From the NCBI GenBank assembly GCA_963728365.1, contig CAVSJI010000001.1, positions 1,302,001-1,366,000 on the forward strand: DNA of 64,000 bases, given 5' to 3'. The notes under the pieces were generated by a model. That model made no database searches. It saw only the letters and a list, made by a program, of their open reading frames with translations, and was not told the origin of the DNA. The position numbers and the translations under genes are program-made. Shown in pieces: positions 16,506 through 23,631 of this stretch. This DNA comes from VRUE01 sp963728365 (GTDB lineage: Bacteria > Actinomycetota > Thermoleophilia > Solirubrobacterales > 70-9). Numbering within the stretch: position 1 is the stretch's first letter; each line of letters starts with the position of its first letter.

Positions 16506-18092
16506 TTGGAGGCATCAGCTCTAACTCACGCCAGTCGCCGCGGACTTCTCGCCCGGCGGTCCCCGCTGCTCAAGCTGCAGGGGGACGAGAAGCTGATCGC
16601 GATGGCGCGAGCCGGCAACCCGGGCGCCTTCGAGGCGATCGTCGACCGCTACCAGGGACGGCTGCTCGGCTTCTGCCGGCAGATGCTCAACTCCACCGAG
16701 GACGCGGAAGACGTCCTTCAGGAGGTCTTCGTCAACGCCTACCGCGCGATGCTTGCCGACGAGCGCGATATCAACCTGCGCCCGTGGCTCTACCGGATCG
16801 CCCGCAACCGCTGCCTCAACCACCTGCGCAAACCGACCGCCGACGCGCAGGAGTCGATGGACATGGTGCCAACCGTCGAGGCCGCCTCGACCGCGGAGAA
16901 GGTCCACAACCGCGAGGAGTTCCGTCAGCTGCTCACCGACGTCGGCAAGCTGCCCGAGACGCAGCGCTCGGCCCTGCTGCTGCGTGAGATGGATGCGATG
17001 TCCTACGAGGAGATCGCCCAGGCGATGGAGACCAGCGTGCCCTCGGTCAAGTCGCTGCTTGTCCGGGCGCGGATCAGCCTCGCCGAGGCGAGCCAGGCGC
17101 GCCAGCTGACCTGCGGCGAGGTGCGGATCGACCTCGCCGAGGCCGCCGAGGGGCTGCGCAAGCTCTCGGGCCCCGTGCGGCGCCACGTGCGGGACTGCGA
17201 GGAGTGCGGCGAGTTCCGCTCCCAGCTTCGCTCCAACGACAAGGTGCTGGCGGCGCTCGTGCCGGTCGGCCCGCTCGTCGCCTTCAAGGGCTTCATCCTT
17301 TCCAAGCTTGGCCTCGGGGGAGCAACCTCCGGTGGCGCCGCTGCGACTGGGGCCGGCGCCACCGGAGCCGGCGCGGTCGGCGGGGCGAGCGCCGTTGGCA
17401 GCGTCGGCGCCGCGCTCAGCTCCAGCGGCGCGGCCGGCGGCATCGGGGCCGTCGGCGGGGCAATCGGCACCAAGGCAGTCGCCGGCGTCGTCACCGCCGC
17501 GGTGCTCACCGCCGGCGCGGTCGAGGTCAAGCAGCAGGTCGAACCTTCGCCGGTCAGCTCAGGCCCGGCGGCGATCTCGCGCACCTACCACCGCGGTCCG
17601 AGCGCGGCGCTCGCCCCGGCCCACCACGCGGTCGTCGCCGACGCGCCGGCGCCCGAAGTCGCGGTCGAAACCGCGCCGATCGCAGAACCGCCGCCTGCGC
17701 CCGCTCCGGCGCCTGAAACGACGCCGCCCGCCGCCGAAGCCAAGCCGACCGCGGACGAAGCCGCCGGCTCGGTTGCCGCCGAAGGCGAAGACGCGGAAGC
17801 GAAACCGCAGTCCGCGGCCGACATCGGCGGGGCGACGCCCTCGAAAGGCACCGCCGCCGGGGCACCCTCCTCGGGCGGCACGGTGGTCGTGACCGTAGGC
17901 GGCAGCGGCGGCGGCACGACGACGACGCCCGCCGAATCGACGCCCCCCGCGGAAGGCACGCCTCCGCCACCGGCAGAGCAGACGACGCCGCCCGCCGAAG
18001 AATCGACGCCGCCGCCCGCCGAAAGCTCCACGCCACCGGCCTCGTCCTCGGGCGGCACCGAAGGCGAAGAGGAAGCTCCGGCCGGCGAATAA
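16506..18092 (+). CDS. ECF sigma factor fused to zinc-finger, membrane segment and exported Pro/Glu-rich tail
   Basis: About 528 residues. I choose the TTG at 16506 because GGAGGA lies five bases upstream and the LEASALTHASRRGL start resembles relatives; the frame is open back to a GTG at 16446. Region 2 (about 40-110, DAEDVLQEVFVNAYR), region 4 (about 150-205, SYEEIAQAMETSVPSVKSLL) and a Cys-containing anti-sigma-like segment (about 205-245, HVRDCEEC) are followed by a Gly/Ala-rich region with membrane segments (about 260-340). A long Pro/Thr/Glu tail to the end is probably extracellular. Glu is almost always GAG before the membrane region and almost always GAA after it. Confidence 0.75.
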   Translation: MEASALTHASRRGLLARRSPLLKLQGDEKLIAMARAGNPGAFEAIVDRYQGRLLGFCRQMLNSTEDAEDVLQEVFVNAYRAMLADERDINLRPWLYRIARNRCLNHLRKPTADAQESMDMVPTVEAASTAEKVHNREEFRQLLTDVGKLPETQRSALLLREMDAMSYEEIAQAMETSVPSVKSLLVRARISLAEASQARQLTCGEVRIDLAEAAEGLRKLSGPVRRHVRDCEECGEFRSQLRSNDKVLAALVPVGPLVAFKGFILSKLGLGGATSGGAAATGAGATGAGAVGGASAVGSVGAALSSSGAAGGIGAVGGAIGTKAVAGVVTAAVLTAGAVEVKQQVEPSPVSSGPAAISRTYHRGPSAALAPAHHAVVADAPAPEVAVETAPIAEPPPAPAPAPETTPPAAEAKPTADEAAGSVAAEGEDAEAKPQSAADIGGATPSKGTAAGAPSSGGTVVVTVGGSGGGTTTTPAESTPPAEGTPPPPAEQTTPPAEESTPPPAESSTPPASSSGGTEGEEEAPAGE

Positions 18093-18125
18093 GGCTGGCG
18101 GCCGGGCTGCCCGGCGCCACGCCGC

Positions 18126-19052
18126 CTACTGCAGGCCGATCACCTTGAGCCGCCGCGCCAGGCAGGTCCCGGCGAAGCGGCGCGTCTCGTCGAGGGAGTA
18201 GCCGAACAGCTCCCAGTCGTCTTGGTCGGCCGCCCAGGGCGGTGAGAGCACCCCGTCGGCAACCGGCAGCGATTCCTCCAGCGTGCGCTGGATCGCCCGC
18301 TTGTAGCGCTCGTCCTCGTGGGCCATCTCACGCAGGAAGACCGAGCCGAACGCGACGTGGCGGTGCTCGTCGCGGGCCACGTTCTGGAAGCCCTCGACGA
18401 AGGCCGGCAGCGTCCCTTCGCGTTCGTTGTAGTCCATGATGAAGTGCTGGCCGGTGAGGGCCAGCATCCCCTCGATCACCATGTGGTAAAGCGTCACCGC
18501 CTCGACCAGGGCCTCGGTATCCTCGGGCTCGACCGACAGCCGGTCGGTGCGCTGCTTCAGCATCTCGTCGAAGAGCCGGCCGAAGTTCTCGTTGAGGTGC
18601 TCTGAGGTCTCGCTCAGCATCTGCGAGAGCTCGCTCGTCCCGAGCACGCCGACCTCGCGGTAGAAGCGCTCGAAGAAGCGCACGTGGCGGGCCTCGTCGG
18701 CGATCTGCGTGCAGAGGAAGATGCGCTGCTCCTCGGTCGGCGCGGCGCGCATGATCGGGCCCAGCTCCTCGGCAACCTTCTGCTCGCCGATGAAGAAGGA
18801 GGAGAGCCCGTACATGCGCTGGAAGCGCTCCTCCTCGTCGAATCCCTCCCAGTCCTCGCGGTCGCGGCCAAAGTCGAGCTCCTGGGTCTGCCACTGCTGG
18901 CGCTCCCAGAGCGCGTAGAGCTCCCCGTAGGTGAGCAGCTTGACGTCGGCGGTGCGATCGGCGTCGGCGATCAGCGCCGGGTCGGCGGTCGCCTGGAAGT
19001 CGGCGCGGCCGGTGCGTGTCTCGGTCCCGGATGCCTCACTGGTGCCCATCAC
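18126..19052 (-). CDS. R2-like (ribonucleotide reductase small subunit-like) di-metal oxidase
   Basis: A 308-residue ferritin-like four-helix protein. Metal-ligand motifs are visible: the Glu in WQTQELDFG, the EARH pair in IADEARHVRFF, the Glu in MVIEGMLALTG and the EHRH in ARDEHRHVAFG. This matches R2 and the R2lox ligand-binding oxidases. The length (about 310) and absence of an R1 gene nearby favour R2lox over the RNR subunit. The start is GTG-ATG with GAGGAG just upstream. R2lox proteins are thought to oxidise a hydrophobic substrate; the substrate here is unknown. The next gene on this strand is a UPF0173 hydrolase. Confidence 0.75.
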   Translation of the reverse strand: MMGTSEASGTETRTGRADFQATADPALIADADRTADVKLLTYGELYALWERQQWQTQELDFGRDREDWEGFDEEERFQRMYGLSSFFIGEQKVAEELGPIMRAAPTEEQRIFLCTQIADEARHVRFFERFYREVGVLGTSELSQMLSETSEHLNENFGRLFDEMLKQRTDRLSVEPEDTEALVEAVTLYHMVIEGMLALTGQHFIMDYNEREGTLPAFVEGFQNVARDEHRHVAFGSVFLREMAHEDERYKRAIQRTLEESLPVADGVLSPPWAADQDDWELFGYSLDETRRFAGTCLARRLKVIGLQ

Positions 19053-19102
19053 TGCTCCTCGGCTCGACTAGGGTCGGGCGAGGGTAGCACCGGCCTGGTC
19101 GC

Positions 19103-19819
19103 TCAGCCGTCGCTGTGCGACTCCCCCGGCGCGAGCACCACGACCCGGGATGAGGTCGCGCCCTCGACGTCTGCCTTGAACGCCTGCGCGTCGGTCTCGA
19201 TCGGCGGGAAGGTGTTGAAGTGCATCGGGATCACCGTGGCGGCGCCGACGAAGCCGGCGGCGACGGCGGCGTCGTGGCGGTCCATTGTGTAGTGGCCGCC
19301 GATCGGCAGCATCGCCACGTCGACCGGGTTGCGCTCGGCGATCAGCTTCATGTCGCTGAACAGGCAGGTGTCGCCGGCGTGGTAGACGGTCTGGCCGCCG
19401 AGGTTGATCAGCAGCCCGGCGGGGATGCCGACCACGGTGCCGCTGGAGGGGCTGAAGGGCGACTCGGCCGAGCCCGGCAGCGTGCTCGTGTGCCAGGCGG
19501 GCACCAGCTTCACCCAGCCCCAATCGAAGCTGACCGTGCCACCGAGGTTCGGGTCATGGACGGTCTCCACGCCCTGCTCTTCGAGCCACTTGGCGATCTC
19601 GACGACCGCCACGCACTCGGCGCCGTTCGCCTTCGCGACCGGCACGGCGTCGGCCATATGGTCGGCGTGGCCGTGCGAGATGAAGACGTGGGTCGCCGAG
19701 ACCTCGTCGGCGCTCGCCACCGCCGCCGGGTTGTTGGGCTTGAGGAACGGGTCGACCAGCACGGTCGTCTCCCCCTCGCTCAGCTCGAAGCACGAGTGGC
19801 CGTGGTACTTGATCTCCAT
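19103..19819 (-). CDS. UPF0173 metallo-beta-lactamase-fold hydrolase
   Basis: About 238 residues from the ATG at 19819; the open frame extends upstream but overlaps the next gene there. Start MEIKYHGHSCFEL and metal motif SHGHADHMAD (about residue 50-60), with later ligands in PAWHTS and YHAGDT, are diagnostic of the UPF0173 branch of the metallo-beta-lactamase fold. Two Zn or Mn ions are expected; the substrate is unknown. Two bases separate the start codon from the stop of the small upstream gene, implying an operon. Confidence 0.85.
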   Translation of the reverse strand: MEIKYHGHSCFELSEGETTVLVDPFLKPNNPAAVASADEVSATHVFISHGHADHMADAVPVAKANGAECVAVVEIAKWLEEQGVETVHDPNLGGTVSFDWGWVKLVPAWHTSTLPGSAESPFSPSSGTVVGIPAGLLINLGGQTVYHAGDTCLFSDMKLIAERNPVDVAMLPIGGHYTMDRHDAAVAAGFVGAATVIPMHFNTFPPIETDAQAFKADVEGATSSRVVVLAPGESHSDG

Positions 19820-19821
19820 CG

Positions 19822-20148
19822 TCAGCTCGCTCCCTCCGGGTCGTTGCCTGCGTCGGTCATCTCTCCACGGAGTGCCCAACCGACGGCCACTCCAACCATC
19901 ATTCCCATCCTCGCCTCCTCGGCGAGCAGCGCGCGCACCGCGCCGACCCGCTCCTCGGGGTCGGGCACGGTCGCCGCCTTCAGCGTCTCGGCGTCGTGGG
20001 ACTCGCCGAACCAGCCGCCCTCGGCCAGCGCCGCGGCGAGCACCTTCTGCAGCTGCGGCGCCGCCCGAGCGACAACCCGCTCCGCCTCGGCAAAGCTCTC
20101 AGCCTCGGTCAACCGCCCGATCGCCGTCTCAAGCCTCGCGTCATCCAC
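19822..20148 (-). CDS. Small hypothetical protein upstream of UPF0173 gene
   Basis: About 108 residues. GGGAGG precedes a pair of GTG codons (20154 and 20148); I take the second because it has a proper spacing. The protein is acidic and helical (AIGRLTEAESFAEAERVV, then QKVLAAALAEG), with a short hydrophobic patch MGMMVGVAVGWAL near residue 82-95. The frame is also open far upstream, but that part is the shadow of the rhomboid gene. Function unknown. Confidence 0.55.
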   Translation of the reverse strand: MDDARLETAIGRLTEAESFAEAERVVARAAPQLQKVLAAALAEGGWFGESHDAETLKAATVPDPEERVGAVRALLAEEARMGMMVGVAVGWALRGEMTDAGNDPEGAS

Positions 20149-20204
20149 CTCCACCCTCCCGATCCTACGGGGACGGTGAGGCTTGGGCGGGACGAGGGGG
20201 CGGG

Positions 20205-20978
20205 TCAGTCGTGGCGTAGGGCTGAGGCGGCTAGGCCGGCGAGGCCGCCTACGGCGCCGCCGACGAGGCCGGCGAAGGGGTTGGCGGCGGTGACGAAGAT
20301 CGGTAGGGCGAGGAGGACGGCGGCCGCTACGGCGACGCCGATCGCGTCGTAGTCCTCGTCGATCGCGCCGTGCGCCTCTCCGCGGCGGATCGCGAACCAG
20401 GCGGCGACCGCGCCGAGCGCCATGCCGTTGCCGCCGGCGATCGTGTGGAAGCCGCCCTGGGCGTTGGCGATCCCGCTGGCGGCCAGCATCCCCAGCGAGC
20501 CACAGGCGACGAGCAGCACAGCGACCGCCGGCGTGCCCAGGCGGCGCTCGAGTCCCGTCCCGAAGATCGCCAGGCCGACGGCGACGACGAACAGGTAGCC
20601 GACGTCGGTGTAGGCGAAGGGCGCCGTGAGGAAGCGCCACCACTGGTCGGCAAGCGGCACGACGAGGCCGCCGTAGCCGCTGATCTGCGAGCCGGTCGCC
20701 TCGAGCAGCAGGAGCAGCACGGCGGAGCCGAGGATCGCGGTCGCCGTCGCGTAGGGCCGGAAGTGCGGCGGGGCGTCGGCCCGCGGCCTGCGTCGCCGCA
20801 GCAGCCGCGCCCGGGCGCTGCGCCGCGGCTGCGCCTCCAGCGCGTCGCCGCGCCGTTCCAGCTTCGGCGCCCGCTTGCGCAGGCGCGCGCCGCAGTAGGG
20901 GCACTCGGTTACGTAGGGACTGACCTCCGACCCGCAGTTCTTGCAGATGACGCTGAGCTCAGTCTCGCTCATGGTCAT
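20205..20978 (-). CDS. Rhomboid-fold membrane protein with zinc ribbon, catalytic residues missing
   Basis: About 257 residues. An N-terminal zinc ribbon (C12, C15, C26, C29) and an Arg-rich linker precede six membrane helices (about 80-250). The arrangement WWRFLTAPFAYTDVGYLF, then the motif region GGNGMALGAV, is that of rhomboid proteases. However, the catalytic GxSG serine is an Asn (N184), and the last helix (NPFAGLVGGAVGG) lacks the catalytic His. It is therefore expected to be a pseudoprotease, acting by binding membrane proteins. The start could be ATG 20978 or ATG 20972. It is divergent from the aldolase gene. Confidence 0.7.
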   Translation of the reverse strand: MTMSETELSVICKNCGSEVSPYVTECPYCGARLRKRAPKLERRGDALEAQPRRSARARLLRRRRPRADAPPHFRPYATATAILGSAVLLLLLEATGSQISGYGGLVVPLADQWWRFLTAPFAYTDVGYLFVVAVGLAIFGTGLERRLGTPAVAVLLVACGSLGMLAASGIANAQGGFHTIAGGNGMALGAVAAWFAIRRGEAHGAIDEDYDAIGVAVAAAVLLALPIFVTAANPFAGLVGGAVGGLAGLAASALRHD

Positions 20979-21075
20979 CCGAGGATAACCGCCCGGCCGC
21001 AACCGCTTGAGAGGAGGCCGCGGTGGCATACTCCGACGACACCGACTTATCCGCGGACCCGAGGAGGAATCAAGC

Positions 21076-21996
21076 GTGGAGTTGAAGAGCGTGACCGAAC
21101 AGAAATCGCTGCTGGCGACCCTTGCCCCCGGCAAACGAGCCCGCCTGCGGCGGCTGCTCTTCGAGTTCGGCCCGGGCAACGGCACCCTGATGCTGCTGCC
21201 GATCGACCAGGGGATCGAGCACGGTCCGCGCGACTTCTTCCCCAACCCGGCCTCCAAGGACCCCGACTACCAGTTCCGGCTCGCCGCCGAGGCGGGCTAC
21301 TCGGCCCTCGCCTGCCAGATCGGCATGGCGAGCAAGTACTACCCGGACTACGCCGGCCAGGTGCCGCTGATCCTCAAGGTCAACGGCAAGACCGACGTCC
21401 CCTCCTCCGCCCACGCCCTCTCGACCTGCAACGCCAGCGTCGAGGACGCGGTGCGGCTCGGCGCCGACGCGGTCGGCTACACGCTCTACGTCGGCTCGCC
21501 GCGCCAGGACGAGGACCTCGCCCAGCTGCGCACCGTGCGCGAGGACTGCGACCGCTTCGGCATGCCGCTGATCGTCTGGTCCTACCCGCGCGGCGAAGCG
21601 ATCGACGCCAAGGGCGGCGCCACCTCGTTCTACGCGATCGACTACGCGGCGCGGATGGCGATGGAGATGGGCGCCGACGTGGTCAAGCTCAACATGCCGA
21701 AGATCAACCCGGACAAGGACAAGGACGCGCCCGCTCCGTACAACGAGATGCAGGTCGACGAGGCCGAGGCGATCCGCCAGTGCGTCGCCTCCGCGGGGCG
21801 CTCGCTGGTCGTCCTCTCGGGCGGCTCGAAGGTCGACGACGAGACCGTCCTCACCCATTGCCGCGAGATCATGGAGGGGGGCGGCTCGGGTGTGATCTTC
21901 GGCCGCAACGTCTGGCAGCGCGAGTGGAACGAGGCGCTGGAGATCATCAGCCAGATCAAGGAGACGCTGCTCTCGAGCGTTGTTCGCATCCCGTAG
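21076..21996 (+). CDS. Class I fructose-bisphosphate aldolase, archaeal/DhnA type
   Basis: About 306 residues from the GTG at 21076, preceded by GAGGAGGAAT. The TIM-barrel family motifs are clear: LLPIDQGIEHGP near the start, GYSALACQIG, DAVGYTLYVGS, and the Schiff-base Lys in GADVVKLNMPK (about residue 210), then VLSGGSKV and GSGVIFGRNVWQR for phosphate binding. The enzyme splits fructose 1,6-bisphosphate to dihydroxyacetone phosphate and glyceraldehyde 3-phosphate in glycolysis or runs in reverse. It is the DhnA/FbaB type and needs no metal. Confidence 0.9.
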   Translation: MELKSVTEQKSLLATLAPGKRARLRRLLFEFGPGNGTLMLLPIDQGIEHGPRDFFPNPASKDPDYQFRLAAEAGYSALACQIGMASKYYPDYAGQVPLILKVNGKTDVPSSAHALSTCNASVEDAVRLGADAVGYTLYVGSPRQDEDLAQLRTVREDCDRFGMPLIVWSYPRGEAIDAKGGATSFYAIDYAARMAMEMGADVVKLNMPKINPDKDKDAPAPYNEMQVDEAEAIRQCVASAGRSLVVLSGGSKVDDETVLTHCREIMEGGGSGVIFGRNVWQREWNEALEIISQIKETLLSSVVRIP

Positions 21997-22006
21997 GGGG
22001 GCGAGT

Positions 22007-22546
22007 TTGCGGCGCCACGCCCTTGGAGGGGCGTGGCGCTCGAAGATCTGGAGACGCGGCCGGCTCGGCAGCCTGGTGCTGCTGGCAATCGCGACGCTGC
22101 TGATCCTGCGCCCCTGGGAGGCCGATGGCGGGGACGGCGGCCCGGCAGCGGCGGGCGCCTACGTGGTGCGGGCCGTCGACGGCGACACGATCGAAGTGCG
22201 ACTCGACGGGCGGCTCGAGGACGTACGCTACATCGGCGTCGACACGCCGGAGACGGTCAAGCCCGACACCCCGGTGCAGTGCTTCGGTCCGCAGGCGTCG
22301 CGCTTCAACCACGGCCTGGTCGAAGGGCGGCGCGTGCGGCTCGTCTTCGGAGTCGAGCGGCGCGACGTCTATGGACGGCTGCTCGCCTACGTCTACCTGG
22401 GCCACCGGTTCGTCAACGCGATCCTCGCCCGCCGCGGGCTCGCCCGCTCGTTGACGATCCCGCCCAACGACCGCTTCGCGCCGCTGTTTCGCCGCCTGGA
22501 GCGGCGCGCCGCCCTGGTCGGGCGCGGGCTCTGGGGCGCCTGCTGA
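22007..22546 (+). CDS. Secreted or membrane-anchored thermonuclease-like nuclease (SNase family)
   Basis: About 179 residues if it starts at the TTG 22007 (GGGGGGCGAG upstream); an earlier TTG at 21980 would overlap the aldolase. One membrane/signal segment (about residues 20-37) is followed by an SNase domain: VVRAVDGDTIEVRLDG, YIGVDTPE, the loop VFGVERRDVYGRLLAYVYL with the active-site Glu-Arg-Asp cluster, and LARRGLARS. The family cleaves DNA and RNA with Ca2+. It probably acts outside the membrane in nutrient recovery. Confidence 0.85.
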   Translation: MRRHALGGAWRSKIWRRGRLGSLVLLAIATLLILRPWEADGGDGGPAAAGAYVVRAVDGDTIEVRLDGRLEDVRYIGVDTPETVKPDTPVQCFGPQASRFNHGLVEGRRVRLVFGVERRDVYGRLLAYVYLGHRFVNAILARRGLARSLTIPPNDRFAPLFRRLERRAALVGRGLWGAC

Positions 22547-22641
22547 GGCACGCCTCTCGTGACCGATCGCACATTTCCTGCCCCTGCAAGGTCTCGTGCG
22601 GCTTTGCTACGGTCCCCCGCGGCCCACCGGGCCACCTCTCT

Positions 22642-22881
22642 ATGCGAATGCGTCAAAGCATCAACCAGTTCGAGTTGGCCTTCGAGCAGGAGACCAGCCT
22701 CGAGCGGCACCGGCGCGAGCAGCTGCGCCGCCGAGCGGCAAATCGCTCCCGCGCGCGGCGGATCACCCGCAGCGAGCAGGAGAGCAAGGTCCGCTTCAGC
22801 GTGCTCGCCGTCTGCCTGACCGTGACCGTCGCCGTGGTCGTCGTCTCGATGTTCGAGGCGCTCGGCATGCTGATGTCGTGA
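22642..22881 (+). CDS. Small membrane protein, hypothetical
   Basis: A 79-residue protein. The first 50 residues are very basic and helical (RHRREQLRRRAANRSRARR); a single membrane helix follows (about 52-75). Such proteins are often tail-anchored to the inner face of the membrane. There are two nearby ATG codons (22642 and 22648). It sits in a run of plus-strand genes between the nuclease and the acidic HTH protein. No family recognised. Confidence 0.55.
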   Translation: MRMRQSINQFELAFEQETSLERHRREQLRRRAANRSRARRITRSEQESKVRFSVLAVCLTVTVAVVVVSMFEALGMLMS

Positions 22882-22928
22882 CCGCGGCCCCGCGCCCGAC
22901 CGGCTGGGTTGAATAGACTCGCGCGCCG

Positions 22929-23492
22929 ATGCCACGACGCTCACTGAAGCCACAACTGAACCAGATCCGCGCCTGGGTCCGCCAGGGCCGCACGGACGCT
23001 TGGATCGCCCACCAACTTGAAGTCAGCGCCTCGGAGCTGCGCGAGTTCCGTAAATCGCACGGCTTCACGCCCGACGAGGAGGCCTCGGCCTCCGGCGAAA
23101 TCGACCTCCGCGACGAGATCGAGGCCGAGATCGAGGCTGCCGCCGCCGAGGAGGAGGTCGAGGAAGCGGACGAGGCCGACGAGGCCGAGCCCGAAGCCGA
23201 GGCTGACGACGGCGACGGCGACGGCGAGAAGCCCGAAGGCGGCGAGCGGCCCAAACGCCGCCGCCGGCGCGGGCGCCGCGGCGGTCGAGGCCGACGCCCC
23301 AAGGAGATCGAGGCGAGCTTCGACCACGGCGAGACCGACGGCTACGGCCTCTGGCTCGACCCATCGGTCAAGGACAACCCGGTCTACATCGAGCGCTGGG
23401 CGGGCAAGCGGGAGGTCACCGTGCGGATCGATGCCGACCAGATCGTGATCCGGCGGGCGGGCGAGCCCGAAGACGCCGGCTCCGACGAGTAG
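22929..23492 (+). CDS. HTH-like protein with acidic and basic low-complexity linker, hypothetical
   Basis: A 187-residue protein. The N-terminal segment (about 1-45) has a helix-turn-helix look (IRAWVRQGRTDAWIAHQLEV, then SASELREFRKSHG). A long Glu/Ala/Asp stretch (about 55-100) and an Arg/Gly basic stretch (about 103-122) follow. The C-terminal 60 residues form a compact beta-rich domain (YGLWLDPSVKDNPVYIERW, then VTVRIDADQIVIRR). I do not know a function. The conserved-looking ends joined by low-complexity sequence suggest a nucleic-acid or chromosome-associated protein. Confidence 0.6.
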   Translation: MPRRSLKPQLNQIRAWVRQGRTDAWIAHQLEVSASELREFRKSHGFTPDEEASASGEIDLRDEIEAEIEAAAAEEEVEEADEADEAEPEAEADDGDGDGEKPEGGERPKRRRRRGRRGGRGRRPKEIEASFDHGETDGYGLWLDPSVKDNPVYIERWAGKREVTVRIDADQIVIRRAGEPEDAGSDE

Positions 23493-23515
23493 CGACGCCG
23501 GCGGCTGACGGGCTC

Positions 23516-23631
23516 GGGAGCGGGGGCCAGTAGGCCTTCGCTCAACTTTTTCGATGGAGAGGAGGAGGCTGTCGCCTCTTGCCTCACGGCGAAAAAGTAC
23601 AAGCCGCTCAGACCTACTGGCCCCCGCTCCC
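23516..23631. repeat. Long palindromic element, core shared with 50699-50813
   Basis: Perfect 19-bp arms (23516-23534 and 23613-23631, beginning GGGAGCGGGGGCC) enclose an 78-bp core that contains AACTTTTTCG and CGGCGAAAAAGTACAAG. The same core motifs occur inside a different palindrome at 50699-50813. It spans the convergent ends of the HTH-like gene and the glycosyltransferase-like gene and overlaps the last codons of the latter. Confidence 0.8.

Noticed and set aside
17880..18090. CRISPR-like periodic sequence in the sigma fusion tail
   Set aside because: The repeats are short coding repeats of Pro/Thr/Glu codons without constant repeat and unique spacer structure; no array was seen anywhere.
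18126..19052. Ribonucleotide reductase small subunit (nrdF/nrdB)
   Set aside because: No large subunit nearby, and the length and ligand spacing are closer to R2-like ligand-binding oxidases.
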